From Bryobacterales bacterium KBS 96 (GTDB taxonomy: Bacteria; Acidobacteriota; Terriglobia; Bryobacterales; Bryobacteraceae): a stretch of 64,000 nucleotides of DNA. Positions 8,470-16,962 of this stretch are shown here, in pieces. The position numbers were made by a program, and so were the translations under genes. The first letter of the stretch is position 1; every line of letters begins with the position of its first letter. The stretch spans positions 5,509,357 to 5,573,356 of the forward strand of contig KB906767.1 of the NCBI GenBank assembly GCA_000381625.1, read 5' to 3'. The notes under the pieces are model-generated. The model searched no databases. It was not told the origin of the DNA and saw only the letters and a list, made by a program, of their open reading frames with translations.

Positions 8470-9026
8470 TACGAGTTACCCCACTGAATGAACTTGTCTT
8501 GAATCTGTGAGACGAACTTGAGCCCGCCATCATTCGGATGCCTTGCTCTCTGGTCGGCATCCGTGAGCCGGCCGCCACGTGCCCGCTGAAGATCTGAGAG
8601 CTTGTTTTCGACAGCTATTGAGATCGTTGTCGTCTCTGTGGACATGTCGATCTCCGGGGCGTCAAGCTCACCGATGTAAGCCGGTATCGGATCTCCAATG
8701 AGATTCCCGGATGAGTCCATGAATGCCAGGAATACTTGAGCTATCCCAGAAGTCGATACATGGTTGAGAGCATCTTGCAAATACTGATTCGGGATACCGG
8801 AAAGACTCAGTGTGATCCCTTGAGCCTGAGTCTCGGTCGTCTCGACTATCGGCGATATGTTGCCAAGCGTTCCGACACCCTTGAACGTCGTCCCGCTCCA
8901 CACAAAGTCACCAACGCCAGACCAGACGGCAATAGATTCATTGGCAAATTGGAGAGTGACGAGAAAGAGCGGTCGAATGACGTTGGAGACTATTTGCTCT
9001 TGAGCGGCTATGGATATATCTCTCAT
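8469..9026 (-). CDS. Tail tip protein, gpL/DUF2163-like
   Basis: This 185-residue protein begins MRDISIAAQEQIVSNVIRPLFLVTLQF and ends with RLTDADQRARHPNDGGL, a phrase typical of DUF2163/gpL-type tail tip proteins in which a (R/K)FTDxDQxxxxPxD segment sits near the C-terminus. In lambda-like tails gpL is part of the distal hub complex. It overlaps both neighbours by one codon or less. The missing Cys-rich C-terminus of lambda gpL means the [4Fe-4S]-binding feature cannot be claimed here. Confidence 0.7.
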   Translation of the reverse strand: MRDISIAAQEQIVSNVIRPLFLVTLQFANESIAVWSGVGDFVWSGTTFKGVGTLGNISPIVETTETQAQGITLSLSGIPNQYLQDALNHVSTSGIAQVFLAFMDSSGNLIGDPIPAYIGELDAPEIDMSTETTTISIAVENKLSDLQRARGGRLTDADQRARHPNDGGLKFVSQIQDKFIQWGNS

Positions 9027-9655
9027 TAGCGAGCTTCGACCGCCTTAAATGCGACTGAGTAGACTTTCATTTGGTTGACCGACCAGGATCGAGCATTGTC
9101 AGAGAGCCGGAATAAGCCAGTGGTTCCCTGAGTTACTACCGTCACGCCATCGGCTATTGCTTCCCGGAGCGATGGCCAGACTTCAATGCTGGCTTTCCCC
9201 GCGGCGTCGGCATTGACATCTTGGAGAACCATGTGCAGCCGGTATCCCACGGTGATGTAGTCGCCAGCGAGCAGCACGCCTTGAGCATTCGCCGTCCAGC
9301 CGCGCGTGTTGAGCGTAATTGCGGAGGCTAAGTGTGTTCCATCGGTTACCGGGGTTCCTGATCGAGAGCCTTGCGGATGCAAGCCTAAGACATCCTGGTA
9401 TTGGAATACATTGGCCTTACCTCTCATGGCAGCAAGCCAGGCGATCCACTTCACGGCATCGCCCCGCTTCATCGGCGGTAAGCTGAGATCCAATTCCCAA
9501 TAATCGGCACCGGACCAGATTTGAGTTTGGCTCTGCTGAGTGAATGGCGAAATAACCTGCCCAACGCTGTCGTGCATGGTCAGGCTCGCAGTCCGGAATG
9601 CTGGTCCAGACGGGAGAGACACAAGATTCCAGCCGAGGACTTGGGGATAAGACAT
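9026..9655 (-). CDS. Distal tail protein (gpM/DUF2460-like position)
   Basis: A 209-residue protein sits between the tape measure gene and the gpL-like gene, the place of gpM or a distal tail protein. It contains WELDLSLPPMKRGDAVKWIAWLAAMRGKANVFQY, in which the paired Trp and the phrase about sheet-forming residues recall proteins of the tail tip adaptor. A later VGYRLHMVLQDVNADAAGKASIEVWPSLRE also matches hub-like beta domains. The identification rests on gene order and general similarity, so the exact homology to gpM is uncertain. Confidence 0.65.
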   Translation of the reverse strand: MSYPQVLGWNLVSLPSGPAFRTASLTMHDSVGQVISPFTQQSQTQIWSGADYWELDLSLPPMKRGDAVKWIAWLAAMRGKANVFQYQDVLGLHPQGSRSGTPVTDGTHLASAITLNTRGWTANAQGVLLAGDYITVGYRLHMVLQDVNADAAGKASIEVWPSLREAIADGVTVVTQGTTGLFRLSDNARSWSVNQMKVYSVAFKAVEAR

Positions 9656-12084
9656 TACGCGAATTTGCTCCTTGGCATGCGTCTTTTCATTTCGGCTTGC
9701 ACTGCTACAGAGCCTTGGATTGCAGATCCATGAACTTGCGCGAGAGCACGCTGGACACGAGATTCCACGTCGGCAGCATTGGCGCCGCGGGCATCGACGT
9801 AATACATTGCGCCAGATCCACCAGAAACACTCTTCAGCTTGTTATTCGGGGTGATGTTGCCACTGACTCCAGGAGCGAATAGCTCTGGTCCGTTCTCGCC
9901 AACCATGTAGAACTTGCTGGCATCGATTCCGCCACCAATCGCTCGGCCGCCGCCGAATAGCTTGCTCGTGAATCCGACGATGCTACTGAGGAATCCACCA
10001 CCGCCGGATTTACTGCCGCTATTGCTACCGAACAGGCTGCCGAAAAGATTGCCTTCGAGTTTGTTCAGCCCGATATTGGCGATCTGAGAGGCCAGGCCGG
10101 CGAAGAAGCCCGACCAGGATGTTTTCTGCCCCGATACCAGAGCACCAAGTTGGTCATTGAGGCCGGAGAAAGCATTACCGAGGACATCGTGAACACTTTT
10201 CGCAGTCGATTGGACGTTATCTTTCATCTCGCTGAAGTAACGAGTCGCTCCGTCGCGTGCAGTCCCGCCAAGCATCTGCTGACTGTCTTGCAGTTGGTTC
10301 TGAGCTTTCAGAGCCTTTACTTGAGCGTCAATAACATCAGGAGACTGCCCACTATTGCGGATATTGTTGATAGCAGCCTGTCTCTGAGCATCACGTCCGA
10401 GATTGGCTACAGCATTGAGTCTCTGAGTGGCTTCGGTCTGCCGATTGAGATTAGCGACTGATTCAGCGATGCCAGCGTTATGTTCCGCCAGAGTCTTACG
10501 CTTATCGGCCATTTGCTCCGGCGTGCCGGTCGGCATGGCGTTGTAATTGCCCCGGAAGATTGCATCTGCTCCCTTACTGGCATTGGCCGCCGTTCGGTTG
10601 ATCTCATCGATCTGGAGTTGAACCTGACGGAGGTGCTCTACTTGCCGGATGTAGGCTTCTCGGTCTTTCTCCTGCATGTCTTGAGATTCAGAGGCGATCT
10701 GCTGGAGAGTGGTCTGCCATTCCTTCTGCTTTTGCTGTTTCAGTTCAGCGAGGGCGATCTGATCGTGCAGAATGGTGATCTGTGATTGCTGACCGAGCGT
10801 TAGCTTGGTCTGGCCTTGGTTCAGTGAGCTAATCTCCTTGGCTGCGTCCCCGTATCCTTTGGCGAGAGCTTGAGCCATTGAGTCACCGGCGGGAGCAGAC
10901 GCGAGAGCATTGACACCAGCGAGTTGGGCTTTGAGTGCTGCTATCCGATCAGCGAATGGATTCGATGCGGCCGTGCCGTGCTTGGAGAGAGTGAGAACAT
11001 CTTTCGTGCCTTGAAGTTTGACGTTCTTGTCAGTTAGGCCGACGAAAGTATCCTGTGTGTAAAGAGATCGCAGATAGCCTTGGAGATCGGCTTGAATTGC
11101 TGCCTGATCGCCTGCTTTCCGGGCCGCCAGTGTCCGAGCCGAGTACTCGCTGTACGACATGCCGGATTGCTGCCAGCCGACAGTGAGTAGGCCACGGTCT
11201 TTCTGAACTTTATCGACTGCCGCCTTTTGCGCCGCTACTCGCTGGATCTCCGTAGCGTAAAGACTGCCGAGAGTAGAGTTGAGAGCATCGCGAGCAGCAT
11301 TCGCCGCCTCTGGAGTCTTGGCATTGTGGACGGCTGCATTACCGGAGAGCGTGGCATCATTGACTTTCTTCTCGAAGTCGGCAATCTGTTTCTCGACATC
11401 GCCGGTTTCAGCCTTGCCCATAATCCGGCCAAATAGCCCGATCTTGTTTTGGGCGAGTAACTGATCGACACCTGCCAGATCCTTGCTGAGAGACGCGCCT
11501 AGTTTGTCGGCTTCAATTCGCGCGTCATAGATGGCAGTAGCTAGGTTATTGGTCGGCTTGCCTTGCAGAAGATTGATGTCGTTCTGGAGCTTGGCATTGG
11601 CTTTGCCTAGCTCGTCATTCTGTTGCTGGATTGGATCGTTGATCGCGCGGAACGCCTGAGCGATATGCTCCGGAGCGTCTGAGAGATTCTTGAGCGCCTC
11701 CCGGAACTCGTTAACCTTATTGATCCAATTTGTAACGATGTCTCCGAGGGCAAGAGCACCGAAGATCGGGAAGAGCTTCTGAAAGGCAGGGCCTAATTGC
11801 AAAGTAGTCGCGAGAAACCGTTCGCCAGCCCTGAAGTTCTGGGCGCCTTCGAGAGCACGAAGAGCAGCCGATGTACCCTGTACTGCGGTAATCGTCTCAT
11901 GGGCTTCTTTTTTGATCGACTTGAAGCCGTTAGTTGCTCCACCATTGCCGATCTCCCGGAGCTTCATATTGACGCTCTTGGAGAAGCCGGCCATCTTGGC
12001 TTCCGCCCGCGAGAGATCCACGGAGAACTTAGCCGTGTTTGCTCCCATCGTAATGACTACATTGCCGACAGATGTTTGACTCAT
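9655..12084 (-). CDS. Tail length tape measure protein
   Basis: This is the longest helical protein of the tail cluster, 809 residues, rich in Ala, Gln and Lys with long coiled-coil stretches. The C-terminal region has LGNAFSGLNDQLGALVSG and a Gly/Ser-rich part, then FYMVGENGPELFAPG, the hallmark of many siphovirus tape measure proteins. It sets tail length and is later ejected. It begins inside the last codons of the T chaperone frame (12081-12084), as in lambda. No peptidase domain is visible. At 0.15 kb of gene per nm typical scaling, a tail of ordinary siphovirus length is expected; this is inference. Confidence 0.88.
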   Translation of the reverse strand: MSQTSVGNVVITMGANTAKFSVDLSRAEAKMAGFSKSVNMKLREIGNGGATNGFKSIKKEAHETITAVQGTSAALRALEGAQNFRAGERFLATTLQLGPAFQKLFPIFGALALGDIVTNWINKVNEFREALKNLSDAPEHIAQAFRAINDPIQQQNDELGKANAKLQNDINLLQGKPTNNLATAIYDARIEADKLGASLSKDLAGVDQLLAQNKIGLFGRIMGKAETGDVEKQIADFEKKVNDATLSGNAAVHNAKTPEAANAARDALNSTLGSLYATEIQRVAAQKAAVDKVQKDRGLLTVGWQQSGMSYSEYSARTLAARKAGDQAAIQADLQGYLRSLYTQDTFVGLTDKNVKLQGTKDVLTLSKHGTAASNPFADRIAALKAQLAGVNALASAPAGDSMAQALAKGYGDAAKEISSLNQGQTKLTLGQQSQITILHDQIALAELKQQKQKEWQTTLQQIASESQDMQEKDREAYIRQVEHLRQVQLQIDEINRTAANASKGADAIFRGNYNAMPTGTPEQMADKRKTLAEHNAGIAESVANLNRQTEATQRLNAVANLGRDAQRQAAINNIRNSGQSPDVIDAQVKALKAQNQLQDSQQMLGGTARDGATRYFSEMKDNVQSTAKSVHDVLGNAFSGLNDQLGALVSGQKTSWSGFFAGLASQIANIGLNKLEGNLFGSLFGSNSGSKSGGGGFLSSIVGFTSKLFGGGRAIGGGIDASKFYMVGENGPELFAPGVSGNITPNNKLKSVSGGSGAMYYVDARGANAADVESRVQRALAQVHGSAIQGSVAVQAEMKRRMPRSKFA

Positions 12085-12802
12085 TTGTTCTCCTTTCTCG
12101 CGTTTGTTTGGGCCATTAAGAAGATCCTCAAGTTTCTATCGATCTGCTTGCGACTGACTCTTTGTTTCTTCTCCGGCTTCTCTTTCGTCGTTGAAGGCAT
12201 GAAGTCTGCCGGACTCGCTGGCTTCTTCGGGGCTCCCATCGAGAAGTTGCACACGGTCGAAGCAACGATGCCGGTTAATAACTCCTCGTATCGTCGCTGC
12301 TCCCGATGGCGTTCCATTAACAGGTGAAACTGTCGAGGAGTAAGCCGGAAGAACTCATCGTCTGTAAGCCTCAGATAGAACCGTGCAGCCGACCAGCACG
12401 ATTCCCAAGTCTCCTGATTGCTTACTCGCTCGCCGGAGCCAGCGGCGTTTCGTCGTTTGGGTCCGGTTCATCCGTTTGATCCGGCATCGAGGCTGTCCAC
12501 GTATCGACAATCGCCTGAGTGATCTTCGCCATGTTCGCGAGGCTGAACATCTTGCTGACATCGGCAAGAGTCATCTTGGGTTGAGCTTTGAGCACGCAGC
12601 CAAAGAACAGACCCCTTAACTGATTCGCATTCATGCCAGCGAGCGAGAACGCCGACAAGAGATTGATACCTGTAATCGACTCTGCCAGGGCAATGTTCCC
12701 GAAGTCGTAAGCGAGCTTTAGGTGCTGACCATCGATATCAACCTTGATATAACGAATCGTCGGATCTTCGGCCGTGCCGGCCACTGTTTTGGGTTTGGGC
12801 AT
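12081..12802 (-). CDS. Tail assembly chaperone GT, made by -1 frameshift
   Basis: The zero frame gives gpG-like protein of 126 residues (12802-12422). The T frame is open downstream from about 12471 to 12081 and reads NQETWESCWSAARFYLRLTDDEFFRL, typical of the T part. The heptamer CCCAAAC lies in phase (C CCA AAC) at 12461-12455, after the last T-frame stop and before the G stop. A -1 slip there gives about 116 residues of G plus 124 of T, 240 in all. G and GT act with the tape measure during tail assembly and are absent from virions. Frameshifting is read from sequence and family precedent. Confidence 0.85.
12422..12802 (-). CDS. Tail assembly chaperone G (unshifted product)
   Basis: The unshifted product has 126 residues starting MPKPKTVAGTAEDPTIRYIKVDIDG and ending in an acidic, proline-rich tail (PDQTDEPDPNDETP). 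It has the small mixed fold pattern of gpG-like tail chaperones, DUF-type proteins that bind the tape measure. Abundance relative to GT is set by the slip frequency at CCCAAAC, 11 codons before the stop. It lies 62 bases after the tail tube gene, the normal order in siphoviruses. Confidence 0.8.
   Translation of the reverse strand: MPKPKTVAGTAEDPTIRYIKVDIDGQHLKLAYDFGNIALAESITGINLLSAFSLAGMNANQLRGLFFGCVLKAQPKMTLADVSKMFSLANMAKITQAIVDTWTASMPDQTDEPDPNDETPLAPASE
12455..12461 (-). promoter_or_regulatory. -1 ribosomal frameshift slippery heptamer CCCAAAC
   Basis: On the minus strand the heptamer reads C CCA AAC in the G frame, a perfect X_XXY_YYZ site with X = C and Y = A. The T frame has a TGA only three codons before it and stays open after it, while the G frame stops (TAA, 12424-12422) 10 codons after it. 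A slip is therefore needed at or near this site to join G and T. A stimulating stem or pseudoknot downstream was not modelled. Confidence 0.85.
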
Positions 12803-12863
12803 ATAAAGTGACTAATTGATCTGAGAGGTAAGAGGGACGGATACTCCGTCCCTCAGTCATTGA

Positions 12864-13316
12864 CTAGCTACCCGCGGTGAACGCCAGAGGGCCTGAGATC
12901 TTGAGCTTGCCGGAGATTGCTTGGCCTTTGGTCGGAGCGAACGAGAGGCCGTCATCGGTCACAAGCGCTTTGAATGCCCAGGTATCGCCTGTGGTCTGAG
13001 TGCCCGTCTTCGGCGCGACAACAGTGAAGTTGTGGGACGCCAGTGCAGCGAATGCTGTAGAGAGATTCTGCTGGCCGGCGTCACCGCTGATGCGAGAGCC
13101 GCTGAAGCTCCACTCACCAGGGGTGATGATCGTCGCGATGAACTCTTCCTCTTCCGAATCAAAGTTAGTTGCGTCATCTGTCTGGGCTTGCCTACCTGTA
13201 AGCTCCAAGCTGTTTAATTCCGATATCTTCGTGAATACTTCGGGCGAGGCTCCATCCCCGATGCTGAGGACCATTCCTTTCGCGGTCCGCCTCTGCGTTC
13301 CAACGTAACTGGGCAT
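12864..13316 (-). CDS. Major tail tube protein
   Basis: Start is placed at 13316 (MPSYVGTQRRTAKG) because AGGAG lies 8-12 bases upstream; a longer frame would overlap the preceding gene by about 85 bases. The 150-residue product has beta-rich segments (FIATIITPGEWSFSGSRISG, GDTWAFKALVTDDGLSFAPT, SGKLKISGPLAFTAG) of the tail tube fold. It sits between the DUF3168 completion protein and the G/GT chaperones, as expected. It polymerises around the tape measure to form the tail tube. Confidence 0.8.
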   Translation of the reverse strand: MPSYVGTQRRTAKGMVLSIGDGASPEVFTKISELNSLELTGRQAQTDDATNFDSEEEEFIATIITPGEWSFSGSRISGDAGQQNLSTAFAALASHNFTVVAPKTGTQTTGDTWAFKALVTDDGLSFAPTKGQAISGKLKISGPLAFTAGS

Positions 13317-13329
13317 ATTGTTATTTCTC

Positions 13330-13713
13330 CTAAGTGAAAGTGATGATGTATTCCGCCATGACGCGAAACACTCTACTGCTGTCTGCCCAGTCATCGAGTA
13401 CGACGCCGGGAACACTGCTAATTACTCGCGTGCCATCGGCAAGCTGTCCCTCGTATCCATCGAGGAGACTTGCCAGGGCAGCCTCTAATTCCTTTGCCGC
13501 CGGGTATGTGGTCGCCCAACAGTCAAACTGGACACGTCGCTCTTTTGCCGCCGCGCTGTCTAGGGCGATGTCGATTGAGCCGCTTACAGTCTGATAACTG
13601 AGGCACGGATACTCTGTGCTCTCCGGTACGACGACTTGATAGATCCTCGATCCGACCAGGGCCGCGATATCCGAATCATTGGAGAGCAGAGCTTGTAGGC
13701 CCTCGGAGAACAT
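13330..13713 (-). CDS. Tail completion protein, DUF3168/gpU-like
   Basis: The 127-residue protein begins MFSEGLQALLSNDSDIAALVGSRIYQVVVPES and contains YPCLSYQTVSG, the phrase that marks DUF3168 (gpU-like) proteins. These cap the head-proximal end of the tail tube and allow joining to the head. The gene is followed at once by the tube protein gene and preceded by an HK97 gp10-like gene with overlapping stop and start codons. Confidence 0.82.
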   Translation of the reverse strand: MFSEGLQALLSNDSDIAALVGSRIYQVVVPESTEYPCLSYQTVSGSIDIALDSAAAKERRVQFDCWATTYPAAKELEAALASLLDGYEGQLADGTRVISSVPGVVLDDWADSSRVFRVMAEYIITFT

Positions 13714-14171
13714 TACGCTGCCCTCTTCGATGACTTACTTGCTGACTTCTCAATCTCTTCCCGCATCGTCTCGACAAAGGCGTCTACAGCCTTTTGCTTG
13801 CCCGAATCAAATGCGATCCGCATGAACGGATTGGCCGGGACATGCTTGCCGGTGTCCTTCTTGTGCGGCTTGTGCCCAACAATGCGATGGCCAAACTCCA
13901 AGAAGCGGGCGATATGTGATTGCCAGCCGAAGCCCACTGCTCCGATTGCCGCCGCGCCCTCTTTATCGACTTGTACCGTCGTAACAAGTGATTGCTTGAG
14001 CAGGCCGGTATCAGTCGGAGTACGAGCAGCTACCTCTTCAGCCATCACAGTAATTCCGGATTGGACAGCCTTACGGACTATTCGCCGCTCGATGTCCTGC
14101 CCGAGAGCATGGAGATTACGGGCGATCTCATCCATGCCGGTAATCTTGACTGTGACGAAGTTATCCGACAT
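13713..14171 (-). CDS. HK97 gp10-like head-tail completion protein
   Basis: This 152-residue protein has GMDEIARNLHALGQDIERRIVRKAVQSG, ARTPTDTGLLKQSL and VPANPFMRIAFDSGK, the three conserved stretches of the HK97-gp10-like family. Family members act at the head-tail interface or as tail completion proteins. The basic C-terminus (SASKSSKRAA) is usual. It overlaps the head closure gene by 11 bases and touches the DUF3168 gene. Confidence 0.85.
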   Translation of the reverse strand: MSDNFVTVKITGMDEIARNLHALGQDIERRIVRKAVQSGITVMAEEVAARTPTDTGLLKQSLVTTVQVDKEGAAAIGAVGFGWQSHIARFLEFGHRIVGHKPHKKDTGKHVPANPFMRIAFDSGKQKAVDAFVETMREEIEKSASKSSKRAA

Positions 14172-14520
14172 GGGTTTGGCTCTCCAGGAGATACAGCTTG
14201 AGAATCGTTCGGCACTTGTCCGGGTCCAGAGCGGCTTGAATCTCGTATACCTTCGATGCGAATATCAGCCTCATTCCGGCCGTGATCGTCACCGATACCG
14301 GGTAACGCATCGTGAAAACATCAGTAACCTGAGTGCTCAGTTGATTGGCTTGGAACTGCTCTTTAGCCGTCAGGCTGGAGAATCCACCCCAGGGAGACAG
14401 AACATCGGTCCACGTCGGAATAAGCTGACCGTATGCGTCCGGCTGGTCTGCTCGCTGTTGAATCTTGACCAAGTGACGGAGAGATCCGATATCTACTGTC
14501 GTTTCGCGGCGTGTCAGCAT
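14161..14520 (-). CDS. Head closure protein (phage head-tail joining)
   Basis: The product starting at ATG 14520 has 119 residues and contains IGSLRHLVKIQQRADQPDAYGQ with a following PTWTDVLSPWGGF, the pattern of the phage head-tail joining family (SPP1 gp16-like). A frame four codons longer exists, but the ATG at 14520 forms a compact start-stop overlap with the upstream gene and has a G-rich stretch (GGGGCGG) before it. The protein closes the portal channel after packaging. Confidence 0.75.
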   Translation of the reverse strand: MLTRRETTVDIGSLRHLVKIQQRADQPDAYGQLIPTWTDVLSPWGGFSSLTAKEQFQANQLSTQVTDVFTMRYPVSVTITAGMRLIFASKVYEIQAALDPDKCRTILKLYLLESQTHVG

Positions 14521-15116
14521 CCGCCGCCCCATCTGTAGTTCAGGATTAGCGAATCAACACCAATCTGTAGCCTGATCGTGGTCAGCGTTGCGGCAGCAAT
14601 TACCTCTTCTGTTCTGTTGTCGTAGAGTGCTCCGAGGAGCAAGAGAATTGCTTGCCTGAGAGGAGCCGCTACATCGTCCGGGGAATCAACACCAGCCGTA
14701 TATCGGAGGTGGATTCGACCATCGGGCGCCCCACTGAGGAATCGTACTTCGCAGGGCTCACTGAGGAGATCAATTACGTACTTCGAGGAATCGATTGCTG
14801 TAGCCGTGCCGGAGTCATCGATTGACTCGACAGCATCGACTGAGCTTACCGGGCCGCGGGGAATCTTGATTGAGAAGGGCCGGCCGTAATACTCGTAATG
14901 CCGAAAGTGTCTGGAGGTCCAGTAATCCCACGTCTGGGTAATCAGAGCGAGATCGGTCCATTGCTCGATCTGGGTACGAGCAACAGTGATAAGAGATTCA
15001 ATCGAGGTATCAAATGCAGTGTCGGACTCACGAAGATGGGCCTTCGCAGCCGTGAGGTCGATAGGCTCGACGGTCGGCTGAGTATAGATCTTCTCCGAGT
15101 ATGAGTACGTGTGCAT
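14514..15116 (-). CDS. Head-tail connector, HK97 gp6-like
   Basis: The 200-residue protein has PTVEPIDLTAAKAHLRES near the N-terminus, then SLITVARTQIEQWTDLALITQTWDYW, the fingerprint of gp6-like connector proteins, and a C-terminal APLRQAILLLLGALYDNR. It stacks under the portal as the first connector ring. It is placed 66 bases after the major capsid gene, as in HK97-like phages. Confidence 0.87.
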   Translation of the reverse strand: MHTYSYSEKIYTQPTVEPIDLTAAKAHLRESDTAFDTSIESLITVARTQIEQWTDLALITQTWDYWTSRHFRHYEYYGRPFSIKIPRGPVSSVDAVESIDDSGTATAIDSSKYVIDLLSEPCEVRFLSGAPDGRIHLRYTAGVDSPDDVAAPLRQAILLLLGALYDNRTEEVIAAATLTTIRLQIGVDSLILNYRWGGGC

Positions 15117-15182
15117 TGAAGTGATTGAGAGTCGAGAGAGGATACAGACCGGTAAGCCCGTATCCTCTGCTCTGGGGAGTTA

Positions 15183-16343
15183 CTAGCTAGCCGGGTGAGT
15201 CAGGACACTGACCGCTTTGGCGATGGCGAGCTTGCCGTCAGCGCGAAGGGTCGCCTTGAACACAACGCCGTCTTTCATGAAGGCCACTTCAGTCGAAACC
15301 TTGAACTGGACTCCACGAACCTGACGAACGATCAGCTTGCTGAAGTCGCCGTAAGCGATGGACTTCGCACTCGCGCCGATGTCGGGCATCGAGTTGTTGA
15401 TACACACGGCCTGACCGAAGAGCATGTCTTCCGCACCCGCCGAGGCCGGGAAGATAATCGGGCGATTGGTCGTGTCGTGGATCTGCACCAACTCCCCGAA
15501 GGTCGTATCGTTCAGCATCCAGATGGCATTCTTCCGGTACGCTTTGTTCGTGCCGTACTTTAGACCAACCAAGTCGCCGTAGGACACCGCAGCCGCGGCA
15601 GCCGCCGCTTTCGCCGTACCTTGCGATAAGAAACCAGTCGGCTTGCTCGATCCATCGCCAACAGTCAGATCCTCATTGAGGCCGTCGGCAATATCAACCG
15701 CCAACAGAGAAGCCAATTCAGCGGAGATATTCACCCCGTTGTCGTTCAGAAGCTCTTCGGAGAGAGTCACAACCGAGGGGTACTTGTAGGCTTTCAGCAC
15801 GACTTGGCCAAACACGCGGTCGGTGTTGGACATCGTTGTGCCTTCAGCCGTGGCAGCCGCTTTGCTCGCCGTGTTGTCGTTCGTCGGTACGGGCAGATCA
15901 ACGCCCGTCTCGGTCGTCAGTAGCCGGCCAACGTTGAAGGGGCCATCGACGTATTTCAGGGCAACCACAAGCTGGTTATAGAAGCCAGTCGGAACGATAT
16001 CGCCGCCGCCCGTGGTCGAACTCTTCAGGTTGTCGCGATACTCGTAGGGGATCTTGCCTTTGGACCGGACGTGAGCCTCGAAAGCCGCATCGGCAGTCTC
16101 AGAGTTACCCTGACCCTGACGATTGCGCTGCTCAGTCGCCTCTTCGAGCGAACGCTCCAGACCTTCGTGAGCCTCGATGGCTTCGATGGTCGAACGCAGT
16201 TCCTTCTCTTCGGCCAACATGCGGTCGAAGGCTTCTTTCTCTTCGGCGTTCAGACTCCGCTTTTCGGCGGACGCTTTGGCAGTGTACTCGCCCATATCGG
16301 CGATCAATTTGGCGCGTTTCTGACGCAATTCAAGACTCTTCAT
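15183..16343 (-). CDS. Major capsid protein, HK97 fold
   Basis: The product has 386 residues. Residues 1-75 are charged and coiled-coil-like (ELRQKRAKLIADMGEYTAKA...EATEQRN), matching the delta domain that works as an internal scaffold and is removed by the protease. The rest has the HK97 pattern: GDIVPTGFYNQLVVALKY, the E-loop and P-domain region with PVPTNDNTASKAAATAEG, and FKATLRADGKLAIAKAVSVL at the end. It follows the prohead protease gene directly, with a 25-base gap. Confidence 0.93.
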   Translation of the reverse strand: MKSLELRQKRAKLIADMGEYTAKASAEKRSLNAEEKEAFDRMLAEEKELRSTIEAIEAHEGLERSLEEATEQRNRQGQGNSETADAAFEAHVRSKGKIPYEYRDNLKSSTTGGGDIVPTGFYNQLVVALKYVDGPFNVGRLLTTETGVDLPVPTNDNTASKAAATAEGTTMSNTDRVFGQVVLKAYKYPSVVTLSEELLNDNGVNISAELASLLAVDIADGLNEDLTVGDGSSKPTGFLSQGTAKAAAAAAAVSYGDLVGLKYGTNKAYRKNAIWMLNDTTFGELVQIHDTTNRPIIFPASAGAEDMLFGQAVCINNSMPDIGASAKSIAYGDFSKLIVRQVRGVQFKVSTEVAFMKDGVVFKATLRADGKLAIAKAVSVLTHPAS

Positions 16344-16368
16344 AGCTTTCTCCTATGTGAAAATGTGA

Positions 16369-16962
16369 TTACCAATTCCGCAGAACTTCGATGTACTGCG
16401 TCAGAGGCGTGATATCGATGTCGGTCTGTTCCGGCACGACATCATGGGCCGGTTTCTTACTGCGGAACTCTTCAAATACTTCTTTCGCCGACCGGGCCGA
16501 TACAGACGTATTCGTGTAGGCCGGATTGGTCACGATGCTGATATCGAATAACTTGACCTTGAGCAGCGTCCGAGTCTCGGTGTCGTAATCCCAGTTCTCT
16601 TCGACAGCCTGAAAGCCGAACGAACAGCCTGAGATATCTCGACGCTGAACAGATACGAGCAGATCGCGAGCTACTTGGGTGTCGGGTAGATCAATTTCGA
16701 AATAGAGACCGCGAGTATCTTCTCGGAGAGCCAACGTACCGGCCATGTTTCGACCGAGCACTAAATTGTCGTCATGATTGAAGAGGGCAACAATGTTGTC
16801 GGCCGCGAGTGTTTCCGTGAATGCTCCGGCAGCAATCGTCTCGGTGAAGTACCCGCCGATCTCGGTCGGAAAGTCGAACGTCGCAGCGTATCCGACTAGC
16901 TTGCTTGGGTTATCTTCGGCAGCCCGTAGCTCCGGTGCAGACAGCCTGTATTCTTTATTCAT
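16369..16962 (-). CDS. Prohead protease, HK97 family
   Basis: This 197-residue serine protease has LVGYAATFDFPTEIGGYFTETIAAGAF, then VALFNHDDNLVLGRN with the catalytic His and ISGCSFGF with the catalytic Ser, followed by LFDISIVTNPAYTNTSV, the end signature of family U35-type prohead proteases. It cleaves the capsid delta domain during maturation. The start overlaps the portal stop by eight bases. Confidence 0.92.
   Translation of the reverse strand: MNKEYRLSAPELRAAEDNPSKLVGYAATFDFPTEIGGYFTETIAAGAFTETLAADNIVALFNHDDNLVLGRNMAGTLALREDTRGLYFEIDLPDTQVARDLLVSVQRRDISGCSFGFQAVEENWDYDTETRTLLKVKLFDISIVTNPAYTNTSVSARSAKEVFEEFRSKKPAHDVVPEQTDIDITPLTQYIEVLRNW

Noticed and set aside
13317-13415. Longer start for the tail tube protein
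   Set aside because: It would overlap the upstream gene by about 85 bases, while AGGAG directly precedes the ATG at 13316.
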